Source: an uncultured Atopostipes sp. (GTDB taxonomy: Bacteria > Bacillota > Bacilli > Lactobacillales > Carnobacteriaceae_A). From it: DNA of 7,486 nt. Each line of letters starts with the position of its first letter. Positions within the stretch are counted from its first letter, which is position 1. Positions 1-5,061 of the stretch are shown here, piece by piece. Below the pieces are notes generated by a model. The model made no database searches. It had not been told where the DNA came from and worked only from the letters and a program-made list of their open reading frames with translations. A program made the position numbers and the translations under genes. The stretch is taken from the NCBI GenBank assembly GCA_947296835.1, contig CAMYQS010000061.1:1-7486 (forward strand). The letters are read 5' to 3'.

Positions 1-416
1 GCAGCCTCAATTGCTTCTTGAGCAGCTTTGGAGAATTTATGAGCTTTAACAGTAAGCTTACGATCGATTGATCCTTTTGCCAATACTTTAACGCCAGATT
101 TTACTTTACTTAGTACGCCAGATTCTAATAATAGTTCTGGAGTAACTTCAGTATCTTCGTCAAATTTGTTTAAAGTATCTAAGTTTACAACTGCATATTC
201 TTTACGGTTAACGTTAGTGAATCCACGTTTCGGTAAAGTTTGGAACAATGGTGTTTGTCCACCTTCGAACCATGAGTTTGGTCCTGCTGTGTTACGAGCT
301 TTTTGCCCTTTTTGACCGCGTCCTGCAGTTTTACCATTTCCAGATGAAGGTCCACGTCCTACACGGTTACGCTTTTTACGAGAGCCTTCTGCTGATTTTA
401 ATTCATGTAATTTCAT
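1..416 (-). CDS. rplO: 50S ribosomal protein L15 (partial, C-terminus off the left edge)
   Basis: L15 is a large-subunit protein whose extended N-terminal arm threads into 23S rRNA and which joins late in 50S assembly. The 138 visible residues start MKLHELKSAEGSRKKRNRVG and include the glycine-rich arm GNGKTAGRGQKGQKAR (about residues 26-41), FEGGQTPLF (50-58), LPKRGFTN (61-68) and the C-terminal fold with LTVKAHKFSKAAQEAIEA. L15 of Bacilli is usually about 146 residues, so roughly eight codons and the stop lie outside. The ATG start has AAGGAGGTG ten bases upstream, and the gene begins 25 nt after rpmD. Odd point: the segment before FEGGQ reads NTAGPNSW where the family normally has SGGGVRPG or close variants. 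The frame is intact on both sides, so this looks like real divergence rather than a frameshift. Identity is certain; secY would be expected next. Confidence 0.97.
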   Translation of the reverse strand, partial: MKLHELKSAEGSRKKRNRVGRGPSSGNGKTAGRGQKGQKARNTAGPNSWFEGGQTPLFQTLPKRGFTNVNRKEYAVVNLDTLNKFDEDTEVTPELLLESGVLSKVKSGVKVLAKGSIDRKLTVKAHKFSKAAQEAIEA

Positions 417-441
417 GATATTGGCACCTCCTTCTTGAAGA

Positions 442-624
442 TTATTCAGTTACTTCTTCTATTTCAATTAAGTGTGTTATTTTTTGAATTGATTTACGAT
501 TTGCATCTGTATCTTTTACTACAACAGATGAATTAATCTTTTTCCCGAAACCTAAAGATTTTAAAATATTTAGTTGTTTCTGGGGACGACCAATCCAACT
601 TTTTCTTAAAGTTAACTTTAACAT
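442..624 (-). CDS. rpmD: 50S ribosomal protein L30
   Basis: L30 is a small large-subunit protein that contacts 23S rRNA; it is present in most Bacilli but missing from some bacterial lineages. The 60-residue product matches the family length and begins MLKLTLRKSWIGRPQKQ, carrying the diagnostic KSxIGRPxxQ signature (residues 8-16). NSSVVVKDT follows at 31-39 and the helix KSIQKITHLIEIEE at 44-57. The ATG start is supported by AAGGAGG eight bases upstream. The AA of that site is the end of the rpsE stop codon, so only 13 nt separate the genes and coupling is likely. The sequence is more divergent than its neighbours: Trp10 sits where a small hydrophobic residue is usual, and NRKSIQKITHLI stands where relatives have IRGMINKVSHLV. 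Position between rpsE and rplO confirms the call. Confidence 0.95.
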   Translation of the reverse strand: MLKLTLRKSWIGRPQKQLNILKSLGFGKKINSSVVVKDTDANRKSIQKITHLIEIEEVTE

Positions 625-637
625 TGTGTCATCCTCC

Positions 638-1141
638 TTAGTTTAATAATTCATCTACAGAAATTCCACGTAGTTTAGCTACGTCTTCTGCTTTTTTAAG
701 TTGTGAAATACCGTTAAGTGTTGCACGAACCATGTTGATTGCTGAACTCGAACCAAGAGATTTTGAAGAAATGTCTTCAATACCTGCTAATTCTAGGACC
801 GCACGAACTGGTCCACCAGCAGAAACTCCTGAACCGGCAACCGCTGGACGTAACATAACTTTACCTCCACCGTGTACACCAATTACTTCATGAGGAATTG
901 TTGTATCAACACGTGGTACGCGAATTAAATTACTTTTTGCATCTTCAACAGCTTTACGAATAGCTTCTGGAACTTCTTGCGCTTTACCAGTACCCATTCC
1001 AACGTGTCCGTTACGGTCACCAACGACTACTAAAGCAGAGAAACGTAAGTTACGTCCACCTTTAACAACTTTAGTTACGCGGTTAATCTCAACAACACGA
1101 TCTTCGATGTCTAATACTGATGCGTTAATTTTTTCTACCAT
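638..1141 (-). CDS. rpsE: 30S ribosomal protein S5
   Basis: S5 binds 16S rRNA near the decoding region and helps set translational accuracy; in E. coli, changes in its N-terminal loop give spectinomycin resistance. The 167-residue product has the double-stranded-RNA-binding-like domain first (EDRVVEINRVTKVVKGGRNL, about residues 13-32, then VVVGDRNGHVGMGTGKAQEVPEA at 38-60). The C-terminal domain follows, with HGGGKVMLRPAVAGSGVSAGG (90-110), LGSSSAINMVRAT (129-141) and the tail RGISVDELLN. The spectinomycin-loop motif VVKGGR looks ordinary. Length agrees with about 166 residues in Bacillus. The ATG start follows a less standard purine site, AGAGGGGG (1152-1159), about ten bases away. It begins 20 nt after rplR, and its TAA is the first part of the rpmD ribosome binding site. 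Confidence 0.98.
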   Translation of the reverse strand: MVEKINASVLDIEDRVVEINRVTKVVKGGRNLRFSALVVVGDRNGHVGMGTGKAQEVPEAIRKAVEDAKSNLIRVPRVDTTIPHEVIGVHGGGKVMLRPAVAGSGVSAGGPVRAVLELAGIEDISSKSLGSSSAINMVRATLNGISQLKKAEDVAKLRGISVDELLN

Positions 1142-1161
1142 TTGTTATTTTCCCCCTCTGC

Positions 1162-1515
1162 TTAAAATTCTAATCCATTTTCACGAGCAGCTTCAGCTAA
1201 CGCTTGAATACGACCATGATATTTGTATCCTGCACGGTCAAATACTACTGTAGTGATGTTATTTTCTTTAGCACGTTCTGCAACTAATTTACCTACTGCT
1301 GCAGCTTGTTCAACTTTAGTTCCTTCAGAATCAATATCCAAAGAAGATGCACTTGCGAGCGTTACACCCTCTACGTCATCAATAAGTTGAGCGTAGATGT
1401 TTTTACTTGAACGGAAAACGTTCAAACGTGGGCACTCTGCAGTACCAGAAATCTTACGACGAACTCGTTGTTGTCTCTTTTTACGTGTTATATTACGATC
1501 TGGTTTTGAAATCAC
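1162..1515 (-). CDS. rplR: 50S ribosomal protein L18
   Basis: L18 binds 5S rRNA with L5 and brings it into the central protuberance of the 50S subunit. The 117-residue product has the basic N-terminal tail ITRKKRQQRVRRKISGTAE (residues 9-27), then PRLNVFRSSKNIYAQLIDD (29-47), the strand VTLASASSLD, and the C-terminal VVFDRAGYKYHGRIQALAEAAR (90-111), all typical. The start is GTG rather than ATG. It is chosen because MISKPDRN aligns with the MITK start of Bacillus L18 and because GAGGTGA, matching the anti-SD sequence, ends four bases before it; no ATG lies near the expected N-terminus. The gene stands 105 nt downstream of rplF, by far the longest gap in the window, so its translation is probably not tightly coupled to rplF. 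It is followed by rpsE after 20 nt. Confidence 0.97.
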   Translation of the reverse strand: MISKPDRNITRKKRQQRVRRKISGTAECPRLNVFRSSKNIYAQLIDDVEGVTLASASSLDIDSEGTKVEQAAAVGKLVAERAKENNITTVVFDRAGYKYHGRIQALAEAARENGLEF

Positions 1516-1620
1516 AATGTCACCTCTAGACTTATTTTTTTTGTGTTTTTTAGTTTGAATAAATTGTTAAGTTTTGTTAGTAACCACAAACAAATAGATT
1601 CTACATATAATATGTAAGAA
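1516..1620 (-). other. Unusually long 105-nt spacer between rplF and rplR
   Basis: This is the longest non-coding stretch in the window; other junctions range from an 11-nt overlap to 64 nt. On the coding strand it opens right after the rplF TAA with an imperfect inverted repeat (1599-1620). A short dyad GTTA-C-TAAC follows (1576-1584), then an A-rich tract (about 1532-1550), then the rplR ribosome binding site. I see no open frame of note, no U-run after the repeat that would make an intrinsic terminator, and no -35/-10 pair with acceptable spacing in the coding direction. Its role is unknown; it may be plain drift, an mRNA stability or processing site, or a leader affecting L18 synthesis. 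Confidence 0.6.
1599..1620 (-). repeat. AT-rich imperfect inverted repeat just after the rplF stop codon
   Basis: On the coding strand the arms TTCT-T-ACATA and TATGT-AGAA pair, with one bulged T in the left arm and a loop of three to five bases, giving eight or nine base pairs of which only two are G-C. It begins at the first base after the rplF TAA. No T-tract follows, so it is not a classic rho-independent terminator. The stem is weak and could arise by chance in AT-rich spacer DNA. Confidence 0.4.
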
Positions 1621-2157
1621 TTATTTACCTGTTTTACCTTCTTTACGACGAACAAATTCACCTTCGTAACGTACACCTTTACCTTTATATGGCTCTGGCG
1701 GACGAATAGCGCGGATGTTTGCTGCTAAAGCTCCAACGGCTTCTTTGTCGTAACCTTTAACAATAATTTCAGTGTTTGTAGGAACTTCTAATTCGATTCC
1801 TTCTGGTGTTTCGAACTCAACTGGATGTGATAATCCTAAACTTAGAACTAATTTAGTTCCTTGTAATTGTGCACGGTAACCAACACCGATGATTTGTAAT
1901 TTTTTAACAAATCCTTCTGATACTCCTTCAATCATGTTTGCAACAAGTGATCGTGTAGTACCGTGGATTTGACGATTTTCTTTTTGGTCGTTTTCACGAG
2001 TAAATGTAATTTCATTGTCTTCAATGACTACAGTTATCGCTGGACTTAATTCTCGAGTTAATTCTCCATTTTTACCTTTTGCTGTAACAGTAGTTCCGTT
2101 AAGTTCTACTTCTACACCTTCAGGTATTTGGATTGGTTGTTTTCCGATACGGCTCAC
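1621..2157 (-). CDS. rplF: 50S ribosomal protein L6
   Basis: L6 binds 23S rRNA near the factor-binding site and supports EF-G and EF-Tu action. The 178-residue product shows both repeated L6 domains: the N-terminal one with SRIGKQPIQIPEGVEV, GKNGELTRELSP and IHGTTRSLVANMIEGVSEGF (about 65-83), and the C-terminal one with IGVGYRAQ, LGLSHPV and the diagnostic PPEPYKGKGVRYEGE (153-167). The start is taken as the GTG at 2157. It gives the family N-terminus (M)SRIGK and lies eight bases after AAGGAGG. An in-frame GTG at 2166 that would add three residues overlaps the ribosome binding site itself and is rejected. Length fits the 178-179 residues of relatives. The gene follows rpsH by 27 nt, and a 105-nt spacer separates it from rplR. 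Confidence 0.97.
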   Translation of the reverse strand: MSRIGKQPIQIPEGVEVELNGTTVTAKGKNGELTRELSPAITVVIEDNEITFTRENDQKENRQIHGTTRSLVANMIEGVSEGFVKKLQIIGVGYRAQLQGTKLVLSLGLSHPVEFETPEGIELEVPTNTEIIVKGYDKEAVGALAANIRAIRPPEPYKGKGVRYEGEFVRRKEGKTGK

Positions 2158-2165
2158 AGTTCGCA

Positions 2166-2172
2166 CCTCCTT
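2166..2172 (-). promoter_or_regulatory. Ribosome binding site that decides the rplF start
   Basis: AAGGAGG on the coding strand is followed by TG, so the site itself contains a GTG in frame with rplF. Initiation there is not possible with this site; the next in-frame GTG, eight bases downstream at 2157, has normal spacing and gives the conserved SRIGK start. Confidence 0.85.
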
Positions 2173-2184
2173 GTATTTAAAATT

Positions 2185-2583
2185 TTACCAAACGTAAGCT
2201 AGTACTTCGCCACCGATGTTTCTTGCTCTCGCAACTTTATCAGTAACTACTCCTTCTGAAGTTGAAATTAATGCGATTCCTAATCCGTTAAGTACGCGAG
2301 GTACTTCGTCTGATTTAGCGTAAATACGTAAACCTGGTTTAGAAATTCTTTTCAATCCAGTAATAATTTTTTCGTTATTTGGACCATATTTTAAATCAAG
2401 CTTGATGACGTTTTGTTTGTCATTGTTGATGTAGTCCACGTTCTTGATAAATCCTTCTTCTTTAAGGATTTTAGCAATTTCAAATTTAATGTTTGACGCA
2501 GGGATTTCAACATTTGCATGTTTAGCATCGCTTGCGTTACGGATTCTAGTTAATAAATCCGCTATTGGATCTGTCATTCCCAT
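2185..2583 (-). CDS. rpsH: 30S ribosomal protein S8
   Basis: S8 is a primary 16S rRNA-binding protein that organises the central domain of the 30S subunit; in E. coli it is also the translational repressor of the spc operon. The 132-residue product, the same length as in Bacillus, begins MGMTDPIADLLTRIRNAS. It continues with VEIPASNIKFEIAKIL (25-40), TGLKRISKPGLRIYAK (75-90), EVPRVLNGLGIALIST (93-108) and the RNA-binding C-terminus STSEGVVTDKVARA...GGEVLAYVW. The first of two close in-frame ATGs (2583) is chosen because AAGGAGG lies eight bases away and relatives start MVMTDP. An out-of-frame ATG-TAA overlaps this start. The gene is 33 nt after rpsN. I could not recognise an S8-binding mRNA structure elsewhere in the window. 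Confidence 0.98.
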   Translation of the reverse strand: MGMTDPIADLLTRIRNASDAKHANVEIPASNIKFEIAKILKEEGFIKNVDYINNDKQNVIKLDLKYGPNNEKIITGLKRISKPGLRIYAKSDEVPRVLNGLGIALISTSEGVVTDKVARARNIGGEVLAYVW

Positions 2584-2591
2584 TACATTAG

Positions 2592-2598
2592 CCTCCTT
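2592..2598 (-). promoter_or_regulatory. rpsH ribosome binding site with an overlapping ATG-TAA start-stop
   Basis: AAGGAGG is eight bases from the rpsH ATG (2583). Between them the coding strand reads ATGTAATG: an ATG at 2588 followed at once by TAA, whose last two bases begin the rpsH ATG. The upstream ATG is only three bases from the site, too close for efficient use. Confidence 0.8.
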
Positions 2599-2616
2599 AT
2601 TCCAAATCTTTCTATC

Positions 2617-2802
2617 TTACCAGCTAGCTTTTTTCAATCCAGGGATTTGTCCTTTATGAGCTAATTCACGAAGACAAATTCTGCATAATTTAAACTTTTT
2701 GTATACTGAGTGAGGTCTACCACATCGTTCACATCTTGTGTACTCTTGTGTAGAATATTTAGCTGGTTTCTTGCTTTTTTCAATTAACGATTTTTTAGCC
2801 AT
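2617..2802 (-). CDS. rpsN: 30S ribosomal protein S14, zinc-binding type Z
   Basis: S14 sits in the head of the 30S subunit beside S3 and S19 and is needed for late assembly. This is the short zinc form: 61 residues, with cysteines 24, 27, 40 and 43 in two CxxC pairs (RCERCGR and LCRICLRE), followed by the conserved tail KGQIPGLKKASW. Bacilli often carry a second, zinc-free S14 elsewhere for use under zinc starvation; this operon copy is the usual zinc-dependent one, sometimes named rpsZ. The ATG start has GGAGG eleven bases upstream. It lies 22 nt after rplE and 33 nt before rpsH, the standard spc order. Nothing is missing from the metal site. Confidence 0.98.
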   Translation of the reverse strand: MAKKSLIEKSKKPAKYSTQEYTRCERCGRPHSVYKKFKLCRICLRELAHKGQIPGLKKASW

Positions 2803-2824
2803 GTTCTTTTAATCCTCCTCGTGA

Positions 2825-3364
2825 TTATTTTTGGAATGGCATTCCTAATTCAGAAAGTAAAGCTTTACTTTCTTCATCTGTATTTGCAGTTGTAACAATT
2901 ACGATATCTAATCCACGTACTCTACTTACGTCATCGTAAGAAATTTCAGGGAAAATTAATTGTTCTTTTACACCTAAAGTATAGTTTCCACGTCCGTCAA
3001 ATGAGTTTTTGTTTACGCCACGGAAGTCACGTACACGTGGTAATGAAACAGAAACTAATTTGTCTAGGAAGTCATACATACGCTCACCGCGTAATGTAAC
3101 TTTCGCTCCAATTGGCATACCTTCACGTAAACGGAAAGCTGCAATTGATTTCTTCGCTTTAGTAATTACTGGTTTTTGACCAGCGATTAGTGTAAGTTCG
3201 TTAACTGCATTTTCTAAATTACGTGTGTTAGAAACAGCGTCACCAACACCCATGTTTAGAACGATTTTCTCAATTTTAGGAACTTCCATAACTGATGAAT
3301 AATCAAATTTTTCTACTAATGTATTTACGATTTCGTTATCGTATTTTTCTTTTAAACGATTCAT
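2825..3364 (-). CDS. rplE: 50S ribosomal protein L5
   Basis: L5 binds 5S rRNA with L18, forms part of the central protuberance and contacts the P-site tRNA and S13. The 179-residue product has the same length as in Bacillus and the family blocks in order: NRLKEKYDNEI at the N-terminus, VPKIEKIVLNMGVGDA (28-43), LIAGQKPVITKAKKSIAAFRLR (59-80), GAKVTLRGERMYDFLDKL (86-103), LPRVRDFRGV (108-117), and the C-terminal GRGNYTLGVKEQLIFPEI and GLDIVIVTTANTDEE. The ATG at 3364 follows GGGAGG; GGAGG is eleven bases away, the longest spacing seen here together with rpsN. It is 29 nt downstream of rplX. Nothing unusual is seen. Confidence 0.98.
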   Translation of the reverse strand: MNRLKEKYDNEIVNTLVEKFDYSSVMEVPKIEKIVLNMGVGDAVSNTRNLENAVNELTLIAGQKPVITKAKKSIAAFRLREGMPIGAKVTLRGERMYDFLDKLVSVSLPRVRDFRGVNKNSFDGRGNYTLGVKEQLIFPEISYDDVSRVRGLDIVIVTTANTDEESKALLSELGMPFQK

Positions 3365-3393
3365 TTCAGAGATATCCTCCCTTCCTTACTATT

Positions 3394-3699
3394 TTATAAA
3401 GTATTTCCTGACTTTTTAAAATAGCGCACTTTTTTGCCGTCTTCTTCTCTGTAACCAATTCTTGAAGCTTCTCCAGTTTCTGGATCAACTAATTGAACGT
3501 TTGAAGCATGAATTGCTGCTTCTTGCTCAACGATTCCACCTTCTTGGCCGAATCCAGATGGTTTAACATGTTTTTTAACGATGTTCATGTTTTCTACGAT
3601 TACTTTGTTTTCTTTAGGGAATACGCGAGTTACTTCACCAGTTTCGCCTTTGTGTTTCCCTGCAATAATTTTAACTGTGTCTCCAGTTTTAACAAACAT
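3394..3699 (-). CDS. rplX: 50S ribosomal protein L24
   Basis: L24 is an early-binding initiator protein of 50S assembly and lies near the peptide exit. The 101-residue product has the KOW motif near the N-terminus (VKTGDTVKIIAGKHKGETGEV, about 3-23), followed by VENMNIVKKHVKPS (35-48), the GGIVEQEAAIHASNV segment (54-68) and the basic tail DGKKVRYFKKSG. The start is set at ATG 3699, giving MFVKTGDTV, because it lies eight bases from AAGGAGG and matches relatives that start MHVKKGDKV. A GTG at 3708 that would add three residues overlaps the ribosome binding site and is rejected. It begins 30 nt after rplN and ends 29 nt before rplE. Confidence 0.97.
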   Translation of the reverse strand: MFVKTGDTVKIIAGKHKGETGEVTRVFPKENKVIVENMNIVKKHVKPSGFGQEGGIVEQEAAIHASNVQLVDPETGEASRIGYREEDGKKVRYFKKSGNTL

Positions 3700-3707
3700 T
3701 TCGTGCA

Positions 3708-3714
3708 CCTCCTT
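3708..3714 (-). promoter_or_regulatory. Ribosome binding site that decides the rplX start
   Basis: AAGGAGG followed by TG creates a spurious in-frame GTG inside the site. The ATG eight bases downstream (3699) is the only well-spaced start. The arrangement is the same as at rplF. Confidence 0.85.
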
Positions 3715-3729
3715 GTATTCGATAATTAA

Positions 3730-4098
3730 TTATAGTACTTCCGGTGCTAACGAAATAATACGCATAAAGTTGTTATTACGTAATTCTCTTGCAACCGGTC
3801 CAAAGATACGTGTTCCTCGAGGTGATTTATCATCACGAACTAGAACACAAGCATTTTCATCAAACTTGATGTATGAACCATCTTGACGTCCAACGCCAGT
3901 TTTCGTACGAACAATTACTGCACGAACTACTTCACCTTTTTTGACAACGCCGCCTGGTGTAGCCTGTTGTACAGCTACAACAACTTCATCACCAATATTT
4001 GCATATTGTGCGCCAGAGCCACCTAATACTTTGATCACTTTAACGATACGTGCTCCAGAGTTGTCAGCGACTTTCATTTTTGTTTCTGTTTGAATCAT
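3730..4098 (-). CDS. rplN: 50S ribosomal protein L14
   Basis: L14 binds 23S rRNA and forms intersubunit bridges with 16S rRNA; it is also the docking site of the silencing factor RsfS. At 122 residues it has exactly the usual length. The start MIQTETKMKVADNSGARIV, the block VVAVQQATPGGVVKKGEVVRAVIVRTK (about 40-66) and the end SPRGTRIFGPVARELR (92-107) then SLAPEVL are textbook family features. The ATG is supported by AAGGGAGG with an eight-base spacer. It follows rpsQ after 37 nt. In E. coli rplN is the first gene of the separate spc operon, but here I see no terminator or promoter in the rpsQ-rplN gap. S10 and spc are therefore probably one transcription unit, as in other Bacilli. Confidence 0.98.
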   Translation of the reverse strand: MIQTETKMKVADNSGARIVKVIKVLGGSGAQYANIGDEVVVAVQQATPGGVVKKGEVVRAVIVRTKTGVGRQDGSYIKFDENACVLVRDDKSPRGTRIFGPVARELRNNNFMRIISLAPEVL

Positions 4099-4135
4099 GT
4101 CAGAGTCCTCCCTTCAACTAGCTTCTTTATTGGGA

Positions 4136-4399
4136 TTATAGAATTATAGATTCTTCCACTACGCTAACTAAACGGTAACGTTTTGTTTTCGATAATGGAC
4201 GAGTTTCCATAATTTCAACTAAATCGCCTTCTTTTGCTGAGTTGTTTTCATCATGAGCAGTTAATTTTGTAGTGTGGTTAATACGTTTACGGTATTTTTT
4301 ATGTTGTTTACTTGTAGTAGTTTCAACAACGATAGTTTTGTCCATCTTGTCAGAAACAACTCGCCCAACGTAAACTTTTCTTTCATTACGATCTGTCAA
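4136..4399 (-). CDS. rpsQ: 30S ribosomal protein S17 (TTG start)
   Basis: S17 is a primary binder of 16S rRNA helices 7 and 11 with an OB fold. The 87-residue product equals the Bacillus length and shows NERKVYVGRVVSDKMDKTIVV (5-25), the basic strand region KKYRKRINHTTKLTAHDENN (34-53), GDLVEIMETRPLSKTKRYRLV (58-78) and a short hydrophobic end. The start is TTG: it gives (M)TDRNERKVY, aligning with MSERNQRKVY in Bacillus, and sits seven bases after AAAGGAGG. A TAA lies in frame just upstream of the binding site, so no longer version exists, and the first internal ATG (residue 19) would cut away conserved sequence. It lies 37 nt after rpmC and 37 nt before rplN. Confidence 0.97.
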   Translation of the reverse strand: MTDRNERKVYVGRVVSDKMDKTIVVETTTSKQHKKYRKRINHTTKLTAHDENNSAKEGDLVEIMETRPLSKTKRYRLVSVVEESIIL

Positions 4400-4406
4400 T
4401 TTATTG

Positions 4407-4414
4407 CCTCCTTT
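4407..4414 (-). promoter_or_regulatory. Strong ribosome binding site supporting the rpsQ TTG start
   Basis: AAAGGAGG stands seven bases before TTG 4399. With an in-frame stop just upstream and no ATG near the conserved N-terminus, this site fixes the rare TTG as the start. Confidence 0.85.
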
Positions 4415-4436
4415 TTATTTTATAAGGAATTGTCAA

Positions 4437-4637
4437 TTATGCTTCTTGAGCAATTTCTGCTTGACGCAAAACTGTTTTTACTCGAGCAATATTTTTTCTT
4501 ACTTGTTTAATTCGCGCAGTATTTTCTAGTTGTCCTGTCGCCAATTGAAAGCGTAAGTTAAATAATTCTTGTCTGTAATTTGATTCTTTTTCTAATAAAT
4601 CTTCAGTGGATAAACCTACTAATTCTTTAGCTTTCAT
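4437..4637 (-). CDS. rpmC: 50S ribosomal protein L29
   Basis: L29 is a small helical hairpin protein next to L23 at the peptide exit, part of the docking area for trigger factor and signal recognition particle. The 66-residue product starts MKAKELVGLSTEDLLEKE and has the diagnostic ELFNLRFQLATGQLENTARI (24-43), then KQVRKNIARVKTVLRQAEIA. The ATG at 4637 is chosen from alignment with MKANEIRDL of Bacillus; an upstream in-frame GTG at 4658 would add seven residues without family support. The start lies inside rplP, an 11-nt overlap in another frame. Unlike most genes here it has no GGAGG: only GGTGA (4643-4647) five bases upstream. Translation probably depends on ribosomes finishing rplP. Confidence 0.97.
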   Translation of the reverse strand: MKAKELVGLSTEDLLEKESNYRQELFNLRFQLATGQLENTARIKQVRKNIARVKTVLRQAEIAQEA

Positions 4638-5058
4638 GCGAGTCACCACTTTCTTCACGAGCTACAATTCTCGTTCTAACTGGAAGTTTGTGAGAAGCTA
4701 AGCGTAATGCTTCATATGCTACTTCTTCAGAAACCCCACCAACTTCAAACATGATTTTTCCACGTTTTACTGGTGATACCCAGTCTTCAGGAGCCCCTTT
4801 ACCAGAACCCATACGAACACCGATTGCTTTAGCTGAGATTGGTTTGTGAGGGAAAATTTTAATCCATACTTTCCCGCCACGTTTCATGTAACGAGTCATT
4901 GCGATACGTGCTGCTTCAATTTGACGACTTGTAATCCATTTAGAATCAAGTGCTTGAAGACCGTACTGTCCAAATGCTACTTCTTTACCGCCTTTTGCCT
5001 CTCCACGCATTTTACCACGGAATTGACGACGATATTTAACACGTCTAGGTACTAACAT
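4627..5058 (-). CDS. rplP: 50S ribosomal protein L16
   Basis: L16 sits at the A-site side of the 50S subunit, contacts tRNA and is needed for peptidyl-transferase centre maturation. The 143-residue product begins MLVPRRVKYRRQFRGKMRGE. It carries VAFGQYGLQALDSKWITSRQIEAARIAMTRYMKRGGKVWIKIFP (27-70), the A-site loop AIGVRMGSGKGAPEDWVSPVK (78-98) and VSEEVAYEALRLASHKLPV (109-127). The wording of these blocks is closest to Lactobacillales proteins as I remember them. The start is ATG; its AAGGAGG (5069-5075) lies within the last codons of rpsC, and the two genes are only 3 nt apart. The 3' end overlaps rpmC by 11 nt. This is a tight S3-L16-L29 translation unit. Confidence 0.98.
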   Translation of the reverse strand: MLVPRRVKYRRQFRGKMRGEAKGGKEVAFGQYGLQALDSKWITSRQIEAARIAMTRYMKRGGKVWIKIFPHKPISAKAIGVRMGSGKGAPEDWVSPVKRGKIMFEVGGVSEEVAYEALRLASHKLPVRTRIVAREESGDSHES

Positions 5059-5061
5059 CGA

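Noticed and set aside
1606..1611. TATAAT on the plus strand in the rplF-rplR spacer, a possible antisense promoter
   Set aside because: The hexamer 17 bp upstream is ACCACA, unlike a -35 box. The match comes from the AT-rich inverted repeat.
3365..3393. Possible S8 feedback site near the rplX-rplE junction, where E. coli has one
   Set aside because: The 29-nt gap shows no structure that I can match to the S8-binding motif of 16S rRNA, and this control is not something I can assume for Bacilli.
3729..3734. Perfect TATAAT on the coding strand at the rplN stop codon
   Set aside because: No sequence resembling TTGACA occurs at 16-18 bp spacing upstream, and there is no TG extension. It is explained by the codons of the rplN end plus TAA.
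4431..4436. Perfect -35-like TTGACA on the coding strand right after the rpmC stop
   Set aside because: No -10-like hexamer lies 16-18 bases downstream; that position holds the A-rich lead-in to the rpsQ ribosome binding site. The nearby TATAAA (4419-4424) is only seven bases away and has no -35 of its own.
4638..4658. Seven-residue N-terminal extension of L29 from a GTG at 4658
   Set aside because: Family proteins start MKAxE, matching the ATG at 4637; the extra residues have no counterpart.
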